A DNA stretch of 59,897 nucleotides from contig NZ_NCEN01000015.1 of assembly GCF_002280675.1 (NCBI RefSeq), positions 1 to 59,897 on the forward strand. The letters are read 5' to 3'. The position numbers were made by a program, and so were the translations under genes. Every line of letters begins with the position of its first letter. Within the stretch, counting starts at the first letter, position 1. The DNA is from Novosphingobium sp. 32-60-15 (lineage in GTDB: Bacteria; Pseudomonadota; Alphaproteobacteria; Sphingomonadales; Sphingomonadaceae). Positions 43,507 through 51,978 of the stretch are shown here, piece by piece. Under the pieces are notes generated by a model that saw only the letters and a program-made list of their open reading frames with translations, was not told where the DNA came from and made no database searches.

Positions 43507-44184
43507 TTAGGCGTTCACAAGGCCGCGTACGACGCTTTCGAACAGGGCGCGGCCATCGGTGCCGCCCTGCGCTGTTTCAATCATGCGTTCGGGGTGGGGC
43601 ATCATGCCCAGCACGTTGCCGCGCTCGTTGAGGACGCCTGCGATGTTGCGGGCCGAGCCGTTGACCGGTTCGGCATAGCGGAAGGCGACGCGGCCTTCGC
43701 CTTCGATCCGGTCAAGCGTCTGGTCGTCGGCGAAATAATTGCCATCGTGATGCGCGACCGGGATCGTGATTTGTTGACCTGCGGTATAGCCTGCGGTGAA
43801 AAGCGACTGCGCGTTTTCAACCGTCAGCTTCACATCGCGGCACACGAAGCGGATGCCAGCATTGCGCATCAATGCACCGGGCAAGAGGCCTGCTTCGGTC
43901 AGCACCTGAAAGCCGTTGCAGACGCCGAGTACCGCAACGCCGCGTTCCGCCGCGCGGACTACAGCCTGCATGACGGGTGAGCGGGCGGCCATTGCGCCTG
44001 AGCGCAAATAATCGCCGTAGGAAAAGCCGCCGGGCAGGGCGATGAAGTCCAGGCCATCGGGCAGATCGGCATCGCCGTGCCAGACGCGGTGGACGGTTCC
44101 ACCGCAGACCTGTTCGACGGCAACGGCCATATCGCGGTCACAATTGGAGCCGGGGAAAGTGATGACGGCAGAAGTGAAGGCCAT
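43507..44184 (-). CDS. purQ: FGAM synthase, glutamine amidotransferase subunit
   Basis: A 225-residue class I amidotransferase. The catalytic Cys is in [11 protein letters not shown] near residue 88, and His/Glu are in [11 protein letters not shown] near residue 200. It feeds ammonia to PurL in purine synthesis and needs PurS to assemble. GGAGC precedes ATG 44184. purS lies 15 bases upstream. Confidence 0.95.
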   Translation of the reverse strand: MAFTSAVITFPGSNCDRDMAVAVEQVCGGTVHRVWHGDADLPDGLDFIALPGGFSYGDYLRSGAMAARSPVMQAVVRAAERGVAVLGVCNGFQVLTEAGLLPGALMRNAGIRFVCRDVKLTVENAQSLFTAGYTAGQQITIPVAHHDGNYFADDQTLDRIEGEGRVAFRYAEPVNGSARNIAGVLNERGNVLGMMPHPERMIETAQGGTDGRALFESVVRGLVNA

Positions 44185-44199
44185 AAGGTAAGCTCCTGC

Positions 44200-44433
44200 T
44201 CAGGCGGCCTTTTCGATGCGGTAATTCTCGATCACCATATTGGCGAGGAGTTTACGGCACATTTCGTCGAGCGCCTCATCCGTGGTGGCATCGGCCACAT
44301 CGAGTTCGATCACGCGGCCTGCGCGTACATCGTTGACGCCACCAAAGCCCAATCCTTCGAGCGCATGATGGATGGCGCGGCCCTGCGGATCGAGGACGCC
44401 GTTCTTGAGGGTGACAATGACGCGGACCTTCAT
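44200..44433 (-). CDS. purS: FGAM synthase, PurS subunit
   Basis: A 77-residue protein: MKVRVIVTLKNGVLDPQGRAIHHALEGLGF, VRAGRVIELDV, LDEMCRKLLANMVIENYRIE. PurS bridges PurQ and the short PurL in bacteria that use the three-protein enzyme. purC, its usual operon neighbour, lies 4.2 kb away on the same strand. Confidence 0.95.
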   Translation of the reverse strand: MKVRVIVTLKNGVLDPQGRAIHHALEGLGFGGVNDVRAGRVIELDVADATTDEALDEMCRKLLANMVIENYRIEKAA

Positions 44434-44828
44434 CGCGGAGCCTTTCGGACGCTGGGGTTAAGAATCTTCGCGCGGCCTATGCAACTGTGCAGCCGTAAGG
44501 GCAAGGTTTGAGTGGCGGGATTGATACAGTTTACGGTGTCGAGAGCCAAAAGGTCGGCCCCTTTGGCTGCGGTTGTGCCGGATAAGGGTGAAGGGCGGTG
44601 CGGCATCATTAGCAAGGCTACTTGCGTTAAATGCGTAAGTAGGAAAACGATGATGTTCCAAGCGATTGCGAAGGTAAGATGCTGATAAGAGGGAAGCATA
44701 ACTCCCTCCCTTGCGGCGGCGAACCGGGCTTTACCACCCATCGCACCCCACGCGAATTGTCCGGTCGCCGCCGCTTCTTTTTCATCCTGGCAGGTTTACA
44801 TGACTGATGCGTCAGTTACTGTTGCCCC
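44434..44828. other. Intergenic region between purS and the TetR gene
   Basis: About 395 bases. It must contain the purS promoter (leftward) and the TetR promoter (rightward). The only clear structure is the TetR-type palindrome near its right end. A leftward 103-codon frame (44741-44430) has no family likeness and is not called. Confidence 0.4.
44803..44816. promoter_or_regulatory. Palindromic operator in front of the TetR gene
   Basis: ACTGA-TGCG-TCAGT (44803-44816) is a 5+5 inverted repeat ending 13 bases before the TetR start. TetR regulators commonly bind such sites over their own promoter, so it is probably autoregulatory. Confidence 0.6.
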
Positions 44829-45434
44829 ATGCCAAGAGTGACCCCGACCGACCGCCGCGAGCGGATTCTTGATGCCGCGCGCGAGGAATTTGCCGAGCGT
44901 GGCTTTGCCGCAAGCCGGATGGAGGACATTGCCAAACGTGTCGGCATAAGCCGTGCCGCGCTTTATCTGGCGTTCGATAGCAAACAGGCTTTGTTCTGTG
45001 CGCTGGTGTCTGAAGTAATTACCGACGTTATGCCCAAGCTCTTGCCCAACGATTATGGCGCATTGCCCGCTGCTGCGCTTTTGCGCGGGTTCATCCGCAT
45101 AGCGATGGTAAAGATGGCCAGCCCCGAAACGGCTTTTTTGCCGCGCCTGATTGTCGGCGAGGGACGCAATTTCCCTGAACTTGCAAGGTTTTATCACGAA
45201 ACGGCACTGATCTGCGTACTGGGTGCGGTGGAGCGGTTGATCATTCACGGTGTAGGGCGGGGTGAGTTTACCTGCGCCGACCCGAAGATGGCATCGCGCA
45301 CGGTTGCCAGCGGGATCATCTTTGCCGCGCTGTGGTGCAATGTGTTCGAGCCGGTGGGGGCCGAGCCGATGAACACCGAATGGATGGCCGAATGCCATGC
45401 AGAACTGATTTTGGCGGGTTTGCGGAAGGTTTAG
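44829..45434 (+). CDS. TetR-family transcriptional regulator
   Basis: A 201-residue regulator. The N-terminal DNA-binding domain is typical: RRERILDAAREEFAERGFAASRMEDIAKRVGISRAALYLAFDSKQALF. The C-terminal ligand-binding part (ALPAAALLRGFIRIAMVKM..., PRLIVGEGRNFPELARFYHE) resembles AcrR/TtgR-like repressors. No efflux genes are adjacent; the neighbour is the convergent M16 peptidase gene, whose stop lies 35 bases away. Confidence 0.88.
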   Translation: MPRVTPTDRRERILDAAREEFAERGFAASRMEDIAKRVGISRAALYLAFDSKQALFCALVSEVITDVMPKLLPNDYGALPAAALLRGFIRIAMVKMASPETAFLPRLIVGEGRNFPELARFYHETALICVLGAVERLIIHGVGRGEFTCADPKMASRTVASGIIFAALWCNVFEPVGAEPMNTEWMAECHAELILAGLRKV

Positions 45435-45468
45435 GTTTAGCCTTGCGTTTCGAGATGGGCCTGCGACG

Positions 45469-48312
45469 TTAGCGTGCCGGCGCAGCCGCGCCTTCTGGCA
45501 AAACCAGAATTTGCACGGACTTCTCGGGGCCTAGATACCGCCTGGCCATTGCTTGCAGATCAGCCGCTGTCAGTTTTTCCAAACGGGCGCGGGCGGTTTT
45601 GGCGCGGGTCAGGCGGTCCGTCTGGGTTTGGGCGCGTTCGGCAAGGTTCATCCAGCCACTGTTGGATTTGAGAGCATTATCGATACGTTCGAGCATGGGT
45701 GCGCGGGCGCGTTGGATGATGTCGGCATCGACCGCAACGGTGGTAAGAGCGTGCATGGTTTCATCAAGAGCCGCGCGGGTATCGGCGATGTCGGCCACGT
45801 CAACCGAGGCAGATATCGCGAACGTGCCGTAGCCGGTCCAGACGCGGCTAAGGCTGCCCGATGCGCCGGGACTGTAGGCTTTGCCCAGCTTTTCGCGCAC
45901 GGTATCAAGCACTTCGATCTGTGCGACTTCAGTCAGCAGGGCGAGCACCATGGCCTCTTCTGGATCGCTGTCATCGCGCGTGGGCCAGACATAGCGGACG
46001 ATGGCCTGATTGGCCTCGCCGGTATGACGCACCACGGTGAGGCCGCGCCGAGCGGTGAAAGGGCGCTGGCGTTCGGCGATATAGGGGCGGAAATCGGGTT
46101 CACGCGGGGGCAGAGCGCCGAATGTGCTGGCAACTGCGGCAATGGCCGCAGCTTCATCGATATCGCCAACGATCGCTATTTCGAGTGCTCCGTTGGTCAA
46201 CCGGTCGGTTATCGCATCGCGCAACTTTCCATATGACAGCGCGGCATAGGCCTCTTGCGGTTGCAAGGTGAAGCGCGGATCATTGCCCGAAAGGATGCCG
46301 CCAATGGCATTACCCAGCGCAGCACCCGGTGAGGATCGAAGGCGGGCAAAGAAATTGGCGATGTTCTGGCGGTAAACCGTTTCACCTTCGGGCCGGTAGC
46401 CGGGATCGGTAAGCATGGCGGTGTAGAGCTGCAATTGCAGCTTGAGATCGCGCGGGGTGGTGGTGATGCTGCTTTCGAAAGTGTCGCCGCCAACGCCGAG
46501 GCCCATCGCCACGGACCGCCCGGCGAGCAGGGTTTGCAAATCGTCCTCGCTGTGTTTGCCCAAGCCGCCGCGCGCGAGCATGCCGGTCATTTCGGTCGCA
46601 AGCGGGTTTTCGCGCGTATCAAGCAATTCACCGCCATCCAGATTGAAGCTTATGTCCACTCGGTCTTTGGCAAGAGCGGTGCGCTTGAGGTTGAGCCGGA
46701 CGTTGTTGGCAAAACGGATGGTGCGGATGCCGAACAACGGTTCGGTGGTATCCGATACAATGGCGCCGGGCGGGCCAAAATCGGTGTAGGCAAAGGGGGC
46801 AGGGTTGGGGATTTCGCCTGCGGGAGCCTTGGCGCGGGTGGCCTTGTCCCACGTTTGCCCAAGCGCCTCTGCGCCCTCTTTGGGGGCAGTGCGACCCTGC
46901 CAGCGGATCAACGGAGACTTGAGCGGTACGGCCTCTTCGCGCAACACTGCCATGACAGCTTTAGGCGTGATCGTTCCTGCGAACTGGTTGAAGCGGGCAA
47001 GGCCGGATTCGGGCGTGGTTGGCACGGTGTCATCACGGATGAGCGCGAGGGCTGCGCCGACAAGGGCACCATGGGAACGGGTGTCTGCCCCGGCTGCGGC
47101 GTTTTCAAGGCCGGTGCGGATGTTGGCAAGCTGTTCGTTGATTTCGGTCTGGGTTAAGCCGCCCGCCATGGCGCGGGCATAGACGCCCGCCGCAGCGGCA
47201 AAGCCGCGTTGCCATCCGCCATCGGTGGTATCGACAATCAGATTGGTGGTGCGACCGATTTTGAACACTTCGCTGGTGCCGAACCCCGCGCCGCGAAAGG
47301 GCGGGTTGACCGTGCGTGTCATGCGCTGGAAGCGGCGGTTGATGACGCCGTAACCGATCTGGCGCAGCAGGTTGCGGCGGCGGTTAGCTATTGTGTCCGG
47401 TTCATCCAGCCATGGGCCGTGGCGCGATGCAGTGACGCGCTCGGACAGCGGCGGGTCGAGATGGATATCGACTGCCGACTTTTGTTTGGGCAGGACTTTG
47501 CCCTGATCGGGGCGCGGGGTTTCGGTGCGGGGCTGCCAGTTGTCGAAGCGGGTGCGAATAGCCTGTTCGACCATATCAGGATCGAAATCCCCGACGACGA
47601 TCATGGTGGTCTTGGACGGCACATATTCGCGCACCCAGAAGGCTTTGAGCGTTTCGGCGGTGGCGGCGTTCAAAGTATCAACCGTGCCGATGGGCAAGCG
47701 TTTGGGATATGTGGCTTGCGGATAGAAGAACGCCAGCTGGTCTTCGAGATTGGTGCGCTGCCAGCCCTGGCCATCGCGCAATTCGGACAGGACGACGCCA
47801 CGTTCGCGCTTTACGGCTTCCGGATCGAACGTCAGTTCGCTGGCGGTTTCGCGCATGAGCATGAGCGCAGTATCAAGCAGTTTGGGGTCATTCTTGGGCA
47901 GATCAAGCATGTAAAGCGTCTGCTCGAACGAGGTCTGCGCGTTGGTATCCGCGCCGAACGATAGGCCATTGCGTTCCAGCAGCTTGATCATCTCGCCTTC
48001 GGGGACATTGGTCGAGCCGTTGAAGGACATATGCTCGACAAAATGGGCAAAGCCACGCTCGGTTTCGCGTTCATCCAGCGATCCGGTGTCGATATTCATG
48101 CGCACTTGCGCCGTGCCAGCGGGCGTTGCGTTGCGCCGGATGATGAAACGCAGGCCGTTATCGAGCTGGCCGTAGCGAAACGCGGGATCAGGGGGCAGGT
48201 CGCTTTGCTGGAACGCCCACGTGGGTTTGGGGGCGCTGGTGAGGGGCGTGAGTTGGGTGGCGCAGGCTGAGAGAGTTAAAGCAACGGCGAGGGGTAGCAG
48301 GCGGTGGATCAT
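45469..48312 (-). CDS. M16-family zinc metallopeptidase, lipoprotein
   Basis: A 947-residue peptidase of the pitrilysin/insulinase family. The signal peptide ends in lipobox LTLSAC, so it is likely lipid-anchored in the envelope. The inverted zinc motif HFVEH is in RGFAHFVEHMSFNGSTN, with the third ligand glutamate expected in VLSELRDGQG-like sequence about 75 residues on. Two M16 halves are present; the second half lacks the zinc motif, as usual. It probably degrades peptides in the periplasm. The start is ATG 48312; 19 upstream codons are in frame but lack signal features. Confidence 0.88.
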   Translation of the reverse strand: MIHRLLPLAVALTLSACATQLTPLTSAPKPTWAFQQSDLPPDPAFRYGQLDNGLRFIIRRNATPAGTAQVRMNIDTGSLDERETERGFAHFVEHMSFNGSTNVPEGEMIKLLERNGLSFGADTNAQTSFEQTLYMLDLPKNDPKLLDTALMLMRETASELTFDPEAVKRERGVVLSELRDGQGWQRTNLEDQLAFFYPQATYPKRLPIGTVDTLNAATAETLKAFWVREYVPSKTTMIVVGDFDPDMVEQAIRTRFDNWQPRTETPRPDQGKVLPKQKSAVDIHLDPPLSERVTASRHGPWLDEPDTIANRRRNLLRQIGYGVINRRFQRMTRTVNPPFRGAGFGTSEVFKIGRTTNLIVDTTDGGWQRGFAAAAGVYARAMAGGLTQTEINEQLANIRTGLENAAAGADTRSHGALVGAALALIRDDTVPTTPESGLARFNQFAGTITPKAVMAVLREEAVPLKSPLIRWQGRTAPKEGAEALGQTWDKATRAKAPAGEIPNPAPFAYTDFGPPGAIVSDTTEPLFGIRTIRFANNVRLNLKRTALAKDRVDISFNLDGGELLDTRENPLATEMTGMLARGGLGKHSEDDLQTLLAGRSVAMGLGVGGDTFESSITTTPRDLKLQLQLYTAMLTDPGYRPEGETVYRQNIANFFARLRSSPGAALGNAIGGILSGNDPRFTLQPQEAYAALSYGKLRDAITDRLTNGALEIAIVGDIDEAAAIAAVASTFGALPPREPDFRPYIAERQRPFTARRGLTVVRHTGEANQAIVRYVWPTRDDSDPEEAMVLALLTEVAQIEVLDTVREKLGKAYSPGASGSLSRVWTGYGTFAISASVDVADIADTRAALDETMHALTTVAVDADIIQRARAPMLERIDNALKSNSGWMNLAERAQTQTDRLTRAKTARARLEKLTAADLQAMARRYLGPEKSVQILVLPEGAAAPAR

Positions 48313-48374
48313 TGCAGCAGGGTGTGCCCGAAACCGAAAACCATGGCAAGCTTGGCGGTAAGGTTGCAAATATA

Positions 48375-48403
48375 TTGAAGTAATATCTAATACGAGTTAT
48401 AGT
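48375..48403 (+). promoter_or_regulatory. Sigma-70-like promoter of the AT-rich mini-gene
   Basis: TTGAAG (48375-48380) and TATAGT (48398-48403) are separated by 17 bases, a near-consensus pair, 26 bases before the mini-gene start. Confidence 0.7.
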
Positions 48404-48429
48404 TAATGCATTAAAATAAGGAGAATTAT

Positions 48430-48594
48430 ATGAACATATCCATTGCTAAAAAATATTACGATGAATTTATAGAATGGTGTAGTGATAACGAATTCGAGGT
48501 GGGAGCTGTAAAAACTTTCATCGATGGGGAAAATCTTCATTTGAAATTCTCAAATAAAGAAGATGCAGTTTTGGCTATTTTAAAGTTTATTTAA
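48430..48594 (+). CDS. AT-rich 54-residue mini-gene of unknown function
   Basis: ATG 48430 follows a consensus AAGGAG by seven bases. The protein (MNISIAKKYYDEFIEWCSDN, FEVGAVKTFIDGENLHLKF, then EDAVLAILKFI) is acidic, with one cysteine and a hydrophobic end. My hand count gives about 30% G+C, against roughly 60% in its neighbours, and AAA, TTT and TTA codons are common. It has its own promoter (48375-48403) and terminator (48597-48624). This looks like a foreign gene with its own regulation. I see no known domain. It lies between purC and the M16 gene, away from any mobile element I can see. Confidence 0.8.
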   Translation: MNISIAKKYYDEFIEWCSDNEFEVGAVKTFIDGENLHLKFSNKEDAVLAILKFI

Positions 48595-48596
48595 AG

Positions 48597-48624
48597 AAAC
48601 CCCCTCCGTTACCGAAGGGGGTTT
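48597..48624. terminator. Bidirectional terminator between the mini-gene and purC
   Basis: AAACCCCC (48597-48604) pairs with GGGGGTTT (48617-48624) with a small loop. In the minus direction it is followed by CTTTAAA, so it can also end purC, whose stop is at 48649. Confidence 0.8.
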
Positions 48625-48648
48625 GAATCAAGTGCTAGCGTGGCAAGC

Positions 48649-49437
48649 TTACTTCTTCCCGCGCAACTTGCGGTGAGCACCGAGGTCGAAGACTTCGCTG
48701 GGGCCGCCGTCGGTTTCGAGCAGGCCGAGGCGGCGGGCTACTTCCTGATAGGCTTCTTCTTCGCCGCCGAGGTCCTGGCGGAAGCGGTCCTTGTCAAGCT
48801 TTTCGCCGGTGGTCATGTCCCACAGGCGGCAACCGTCGGGGCTGATTTCATCGGCGAGGATCACGCGGGCGAAATCGCCGTCCCAGATGCGGCCGAATTC
48901 CAGCTTGAAATCCACTAGGCTGATGTTGATCGCCGCGAACATTCCGCACAGGAAATCGTTCACGCGGATGGCCATCGAAGAAATGTCCTGCATTTCCTCG
49001 TTGCTGGCCCAGCCGAAGCAGGCGATGTGTTCTTCGGCAATCAGCGGATCGCCCAGCGCATCGTCCTTGTAATAGTATTCGATCAGGGTGTGCGGCAGTG
49101 GCTCACCCTCTTCGATGCCGAGGCGCTTTGAAATCGAACCGGCGGCGATGTTGCGCACGACAACTTCGATCGGGATGATTTCGGCCTGACGCACCAGCTG
49201 TTCGCGCATGTTAAGGCGGCGGATGAAGTGCGTGGGAATCCCGATGTGGGCGAGGCGGGTGAAGACATATTCGCTGATGCGATTGTTGATCACGCCCTTG
49301 CCGTTGATCGTGCCACGCTTTTGCGCATTGAACGCAGTGGCGTCATCCTTGAAATACTGGATGATCGTGCCCGGTTCGGGGCCTTCGTAAAGGATCTTGG
49401 CCTTGCCTTCGTAGATCTGGCGGCGACGAGACATCAT
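48649..49437 (-). CDS. purC: SAICAR synthetase
   Basis: A 262-residue enzyme of purine synthesis. It starts [19 protein letters not shown] and has the family motifs [28 protein letters not shown], and [16 protein letters not shown] [37 protein letters not shown] precedes ATG 49437; a second ATG follows at once. purS and purQ, usually next to it, lie beyond a 4.2 kb stretch of other genes. Confidence 0.95.
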   Translation of the reverse strand: MMSRRRQIYEGKAKILYEGPEPGTIIQYFKDDATAFNAQKRGTINGKGVINNRISEYVFTRLAHIGIPTHFIRRLNMREQLVRQAEIIPIEVVVRNIAAGSISKRLGIEEGEPLPHTLIEYYYKDDALGDPLIAEEHIACFGWASNEEMQDISSMAIRVNDFLCGMFAAINISLVDFKLEFGRIWDGDFARVILADEISPDGCRLWDMTTGEKLDKDRFRQDLGGEEEAYQEVARRLGLLETDGGPSEVFDLGAHRKLRGKK

Positions 49438-49480
49438 CTTGCTTCCTGCACGGCGCCGGGGTTCGCATCCCGGCCGGAAT

Positions 49481-49528
49481 AAGAAACCCCGGCATGGCGT
49501 GGAGGCGACTCCATCGCTTTTGCCGGGG
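49481..49528 (-). promoter_or_regulatory. Terminator-like hairpin in the purC leader
   Basis: On the minus strand CCCCGGCA pairs with TGCCGGGG (49521-49528 with 49487-49494), then TTTCTT follows. It ends about 44 bases before purC, so it could attenuate purC or end an upstream transcript. An inner hairpin GGAG/CTCC lies in the loop. No known riboswitch consensus was recognised. Confidence 0.5.
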
Positions 49529-49672
49529 CGTTCAAATGGCACTTAGGGGAAAAGCGGGAAAAGTGCAATTGCGTGTGCGACGGTGATTTTATGACCCCTA
49601 AGAGTGCGGGGCTTCCCTTGGATGCAACTGTGCGGTTAAGACGGGTTATCGTTTCGAAGGAAACCATCTTTC

Positions 49673-51895
49673 ATGTCGAATGATGCTGCCGAACAGGTGC
49701 ACCGCCAGTTCCTTGATGCGCTGGACAGCGGGATGGTGCAGCGGCGATCCAATCTGGGGTTGGCGGACGTAGGGCTTGCGCCGGACCGGGCCGCGGCGCT
49801 GTTCCGTTCGCAAGCGCTGTCGCGCCAGTTGGACAGGTTGAGCCGAAAATTGCAGGCGCGCGGCGAGGGTTTCTATACCATCGGATCATCCGGGCATGAG
49901 GGCAACGCTGTGCTGGCTGAAGTGCTGCGCACGGATGACATGGCCTTTTTGCATTACCGCGATGCCGCGTTCCAGATTCACCGCGCGTATCGGGTGCCGG
50001 GGGAAAATCCCGCGTGGGACATGCTGTTGAGCTTTGTGGCGAGCGCGGACGATCCGATATCTGGCGGGCGGCACAAAGTTCTGGGATCGAAACGGTTATT
50101 CATTCCGCCGCAGACATCGACCATCGCCAGCCATTTGCCCAAGGCGGTGGGGACGGCGTTTTCCATCGGGATCGCGCGCAAGATGGGGTTTGATGATACG
50201 CTGCTGGCCAAAGATGGCGTAGTGCTGTGCAGTTTTGGCGATGCGAGCGCGAATCATTCGACTGCACTGGGCGCGATCAACACGGCTTGCTGGGCCGCGT
50301 TTCAGGGCACGCCGATGCCGATCATCTTTTTGTGCGAAGACAATGGTATAGGAATTTCGACGCGAACGCCATCGGGGTGGGTCGAGGCGAACTTTTCAAC
50401 CCGCGCCGGGCTACATTATGTGGCCTGTGACGGGTCTGATTTGGTTGACACGATGCGTGCGGCGCGAGAAGCTGAAAGCATCGCGCGGAAGCAGCGCAAG
50501 CCGGTGTTCCTGCATATGAAGACGGTGCGGCTCTATGGCCACGCCGGTAACGATGTGCAGCTTGCCTATCGCAGCAAGGATGAAGTGCGGGCCGAAGAAG
50601 AGCGCGACCCCTTGCTGGCAACCGCCGCGCTGTTGATCGAGGAAGGCGTGATGAGCGCAGCCGAGGTGCGTGGCGAGTATGACGCGATCGAGGCGACGCT
50701 GGAGAGGCAAGTCGAACTGGCCATCGCGCGCCCCAAGCTGCGCGATGCGCGCGCGGTTATGGCAAGCATTGTGCCGCCTGCACGAGCGTTGCCAGACACG
50801 CCCGCCTTATCGCCAGCCGGACCGAGACGATCCAGCATCTTTGCCGATGATGCAGCCGCGATGGAGAAGCCGCAACATATGGCCAAGCTGTTGAGCTGGG
50901 CGCTGGCAGACGTGCTGTTGGAACATCCGAATGCGATTGTCTGCGGTGAGGATGTGGGGCCGAAGGGCGGCGTTTACGCGGTGACGCAGAAGTTGCACCA
51001 GCGGTTTGGTTCAGCCCGCGTGATCAATACCTTGCTGGATGAACAGGCGATTTTGGGACTGGCGATTGGCGCGGCGCACAACGGCTTGTTGCCGCTGCCG
51101 GAAATCCAGTTTCTGGCCTATGTCCACAATGCCGAGGACCAGATCAGAGGCGAGGCGGCAACGCTTCCGTTCTTTTCCGATGGGCAGTTTACCAACCCGA
51201 TGGTGGTACGGATTGCCGGTTTGCCATACCAAAAGGGCTTTGGCGGGCACTTTCATAATGACAATTCGCTTGCCGTTTTCCGCGATATTCCGGGCGTAGT
51301 CTTGGCGGTACCATCAAGCGGGCGCGATGCGGTGGCGATGCTGCGAGAATGCGTGCGGCTGGCGCATGAAGAACAACGCGTCGTCGTTTTTGTCGAACCG
51401 ATTGCGTTGTATATGACACGTGATTTGCACGAGGCAGGGGACGGCTTGTGGGCGAGCGTTTACCAGCCGCCGGGTGAAGCCGCGATTGGCTTTGGCGAGA
51501 TTGGTGTTTCAGGGGCCGGCACTGATCTGGCTATCGTGACGTATGGCAACGGGTTTTACCTGTCATTGCAGGCGCAGAAGGTGCTGGCGCAGCAAGGCGT
51601 TGCGGTACGGGTGATTGATCTGCGCTGGCTGGGGCCGGTGAATGACGATGCGGTAGTAGCGGCTGTTGCACCGTGTGCTCATGTGCTGCTTGTTGACGAA
51701 TGCCGGATTACCGGATCGCAAAGCGAAGCGTTGATGGCGCTTATGGCGGAGCGTTTGCCGGACAAGGCTGCGGCACGGATAGCGGCGCAGGACAGCTTTA
51801 TCCCGCTGGGGCGGGCGGCGACGCATACATTGCCAAGCCGGGACGGGATCGTTGCAAAGGCGTTGGAGATGGTGCGGCACAATAGTCGCCATTAA
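49673..51895 (+). CDS. Fused E1 alpha/beta 2-oxo acid dehydrogenase (thiamine diphosphate)
   Basis: A 740-residue protein joining both E1 subunits. The alpha half (about residues 1-375) has the thiamine-diphosphate motif as GDASANHSTALGAI (residues 189-202), with GDA in place of the usual GDG, and ends in CEDNGIGIST. The beta half (from about residue 395) has IVCGEDVGPKGGVYAVTQ, LLDEQAILGLAIGAA and FGGHFHNDNSLAVFRDIPG. The chains are most like branched-chain 2-oxoisovalerate dehydrogenases, but the substrate is not certain. No E2 or E3 gene is adjacent. Confidence 0.85.
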   Translation: MSNDAAEQVHRQFLDALDSGMVQRRSNLGLADVGLAPDRAAALFRSQALSRQLDRLSRKLQARGEGFYTIGSSGHEGNAVLAEVLRTDDMAFLHYRDAAFQIHRAYRVPGENPAWDMLLSFVASADDPISGGRHKVLGSKRLFIPPQTSTIASHLPKAVGTAFSIGIARKMGFDDTLLAKDGVVLCSFGDASANHSTALGAINTACWAAFQGTPMPIIFLCEDNGIGISTRTPSGWVEANFSTRAGLHYVACDGSDLVDTMRAAREAESIARKQRKPVFLHMKTVRLYGHAGNDVQLAYRSKDEVRAEEERDPLLATAALLIEEGVMSAAEVRGEYDAIEATLERQVELAIARPKLRDARAVMASIVPPARALPDTPALSPAGPRRSSIFADDAAAMEKPQHMAKLLSWALADVLLEHPNAIVCGEDVGPKGGVYAVTQKLHQRFGSARVINTLLDEQAILGLAIGAAHNGLLPLPEIQFLAYVHNAEDQIRGEAATLPFFSDGQFTNPMVVRIAGLPYQKGFGGHFHNDNSLAVFRDIPGVVLAVPSSGRDAVAMLRECVRLAHEEQRVVVFVEPIALYMTRDLHEAGDGLWASVYQPPGEAAIGFGEIGVSGAGTDLAIVTYGNGFYLSLQAQKVLAQQGVAVRVIDLRWLGPVNDDAVVAAVAPCAHVLLVDECRITGSQSEALMALMAERLPDKAAARIAAQDSFIPLGRAATHTLPSRDGIVAKALEMVRHNSRH

Positions 51896-51978
51896 AGGTT
51901 AGGCATCTCAAATCCCTGAGTAAGCCATCGATACTGTTGGTGTTTCTTGGCTGAGGCACAGGTTCAGCGGTTCTTGCG

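Noticed and set aside
44430..44741. A 103-codon leftward frame upstream of purS
   Set aside because: No family likeness and no ribosome site; it overlaps purS by four bases and most likely is the purS leader.
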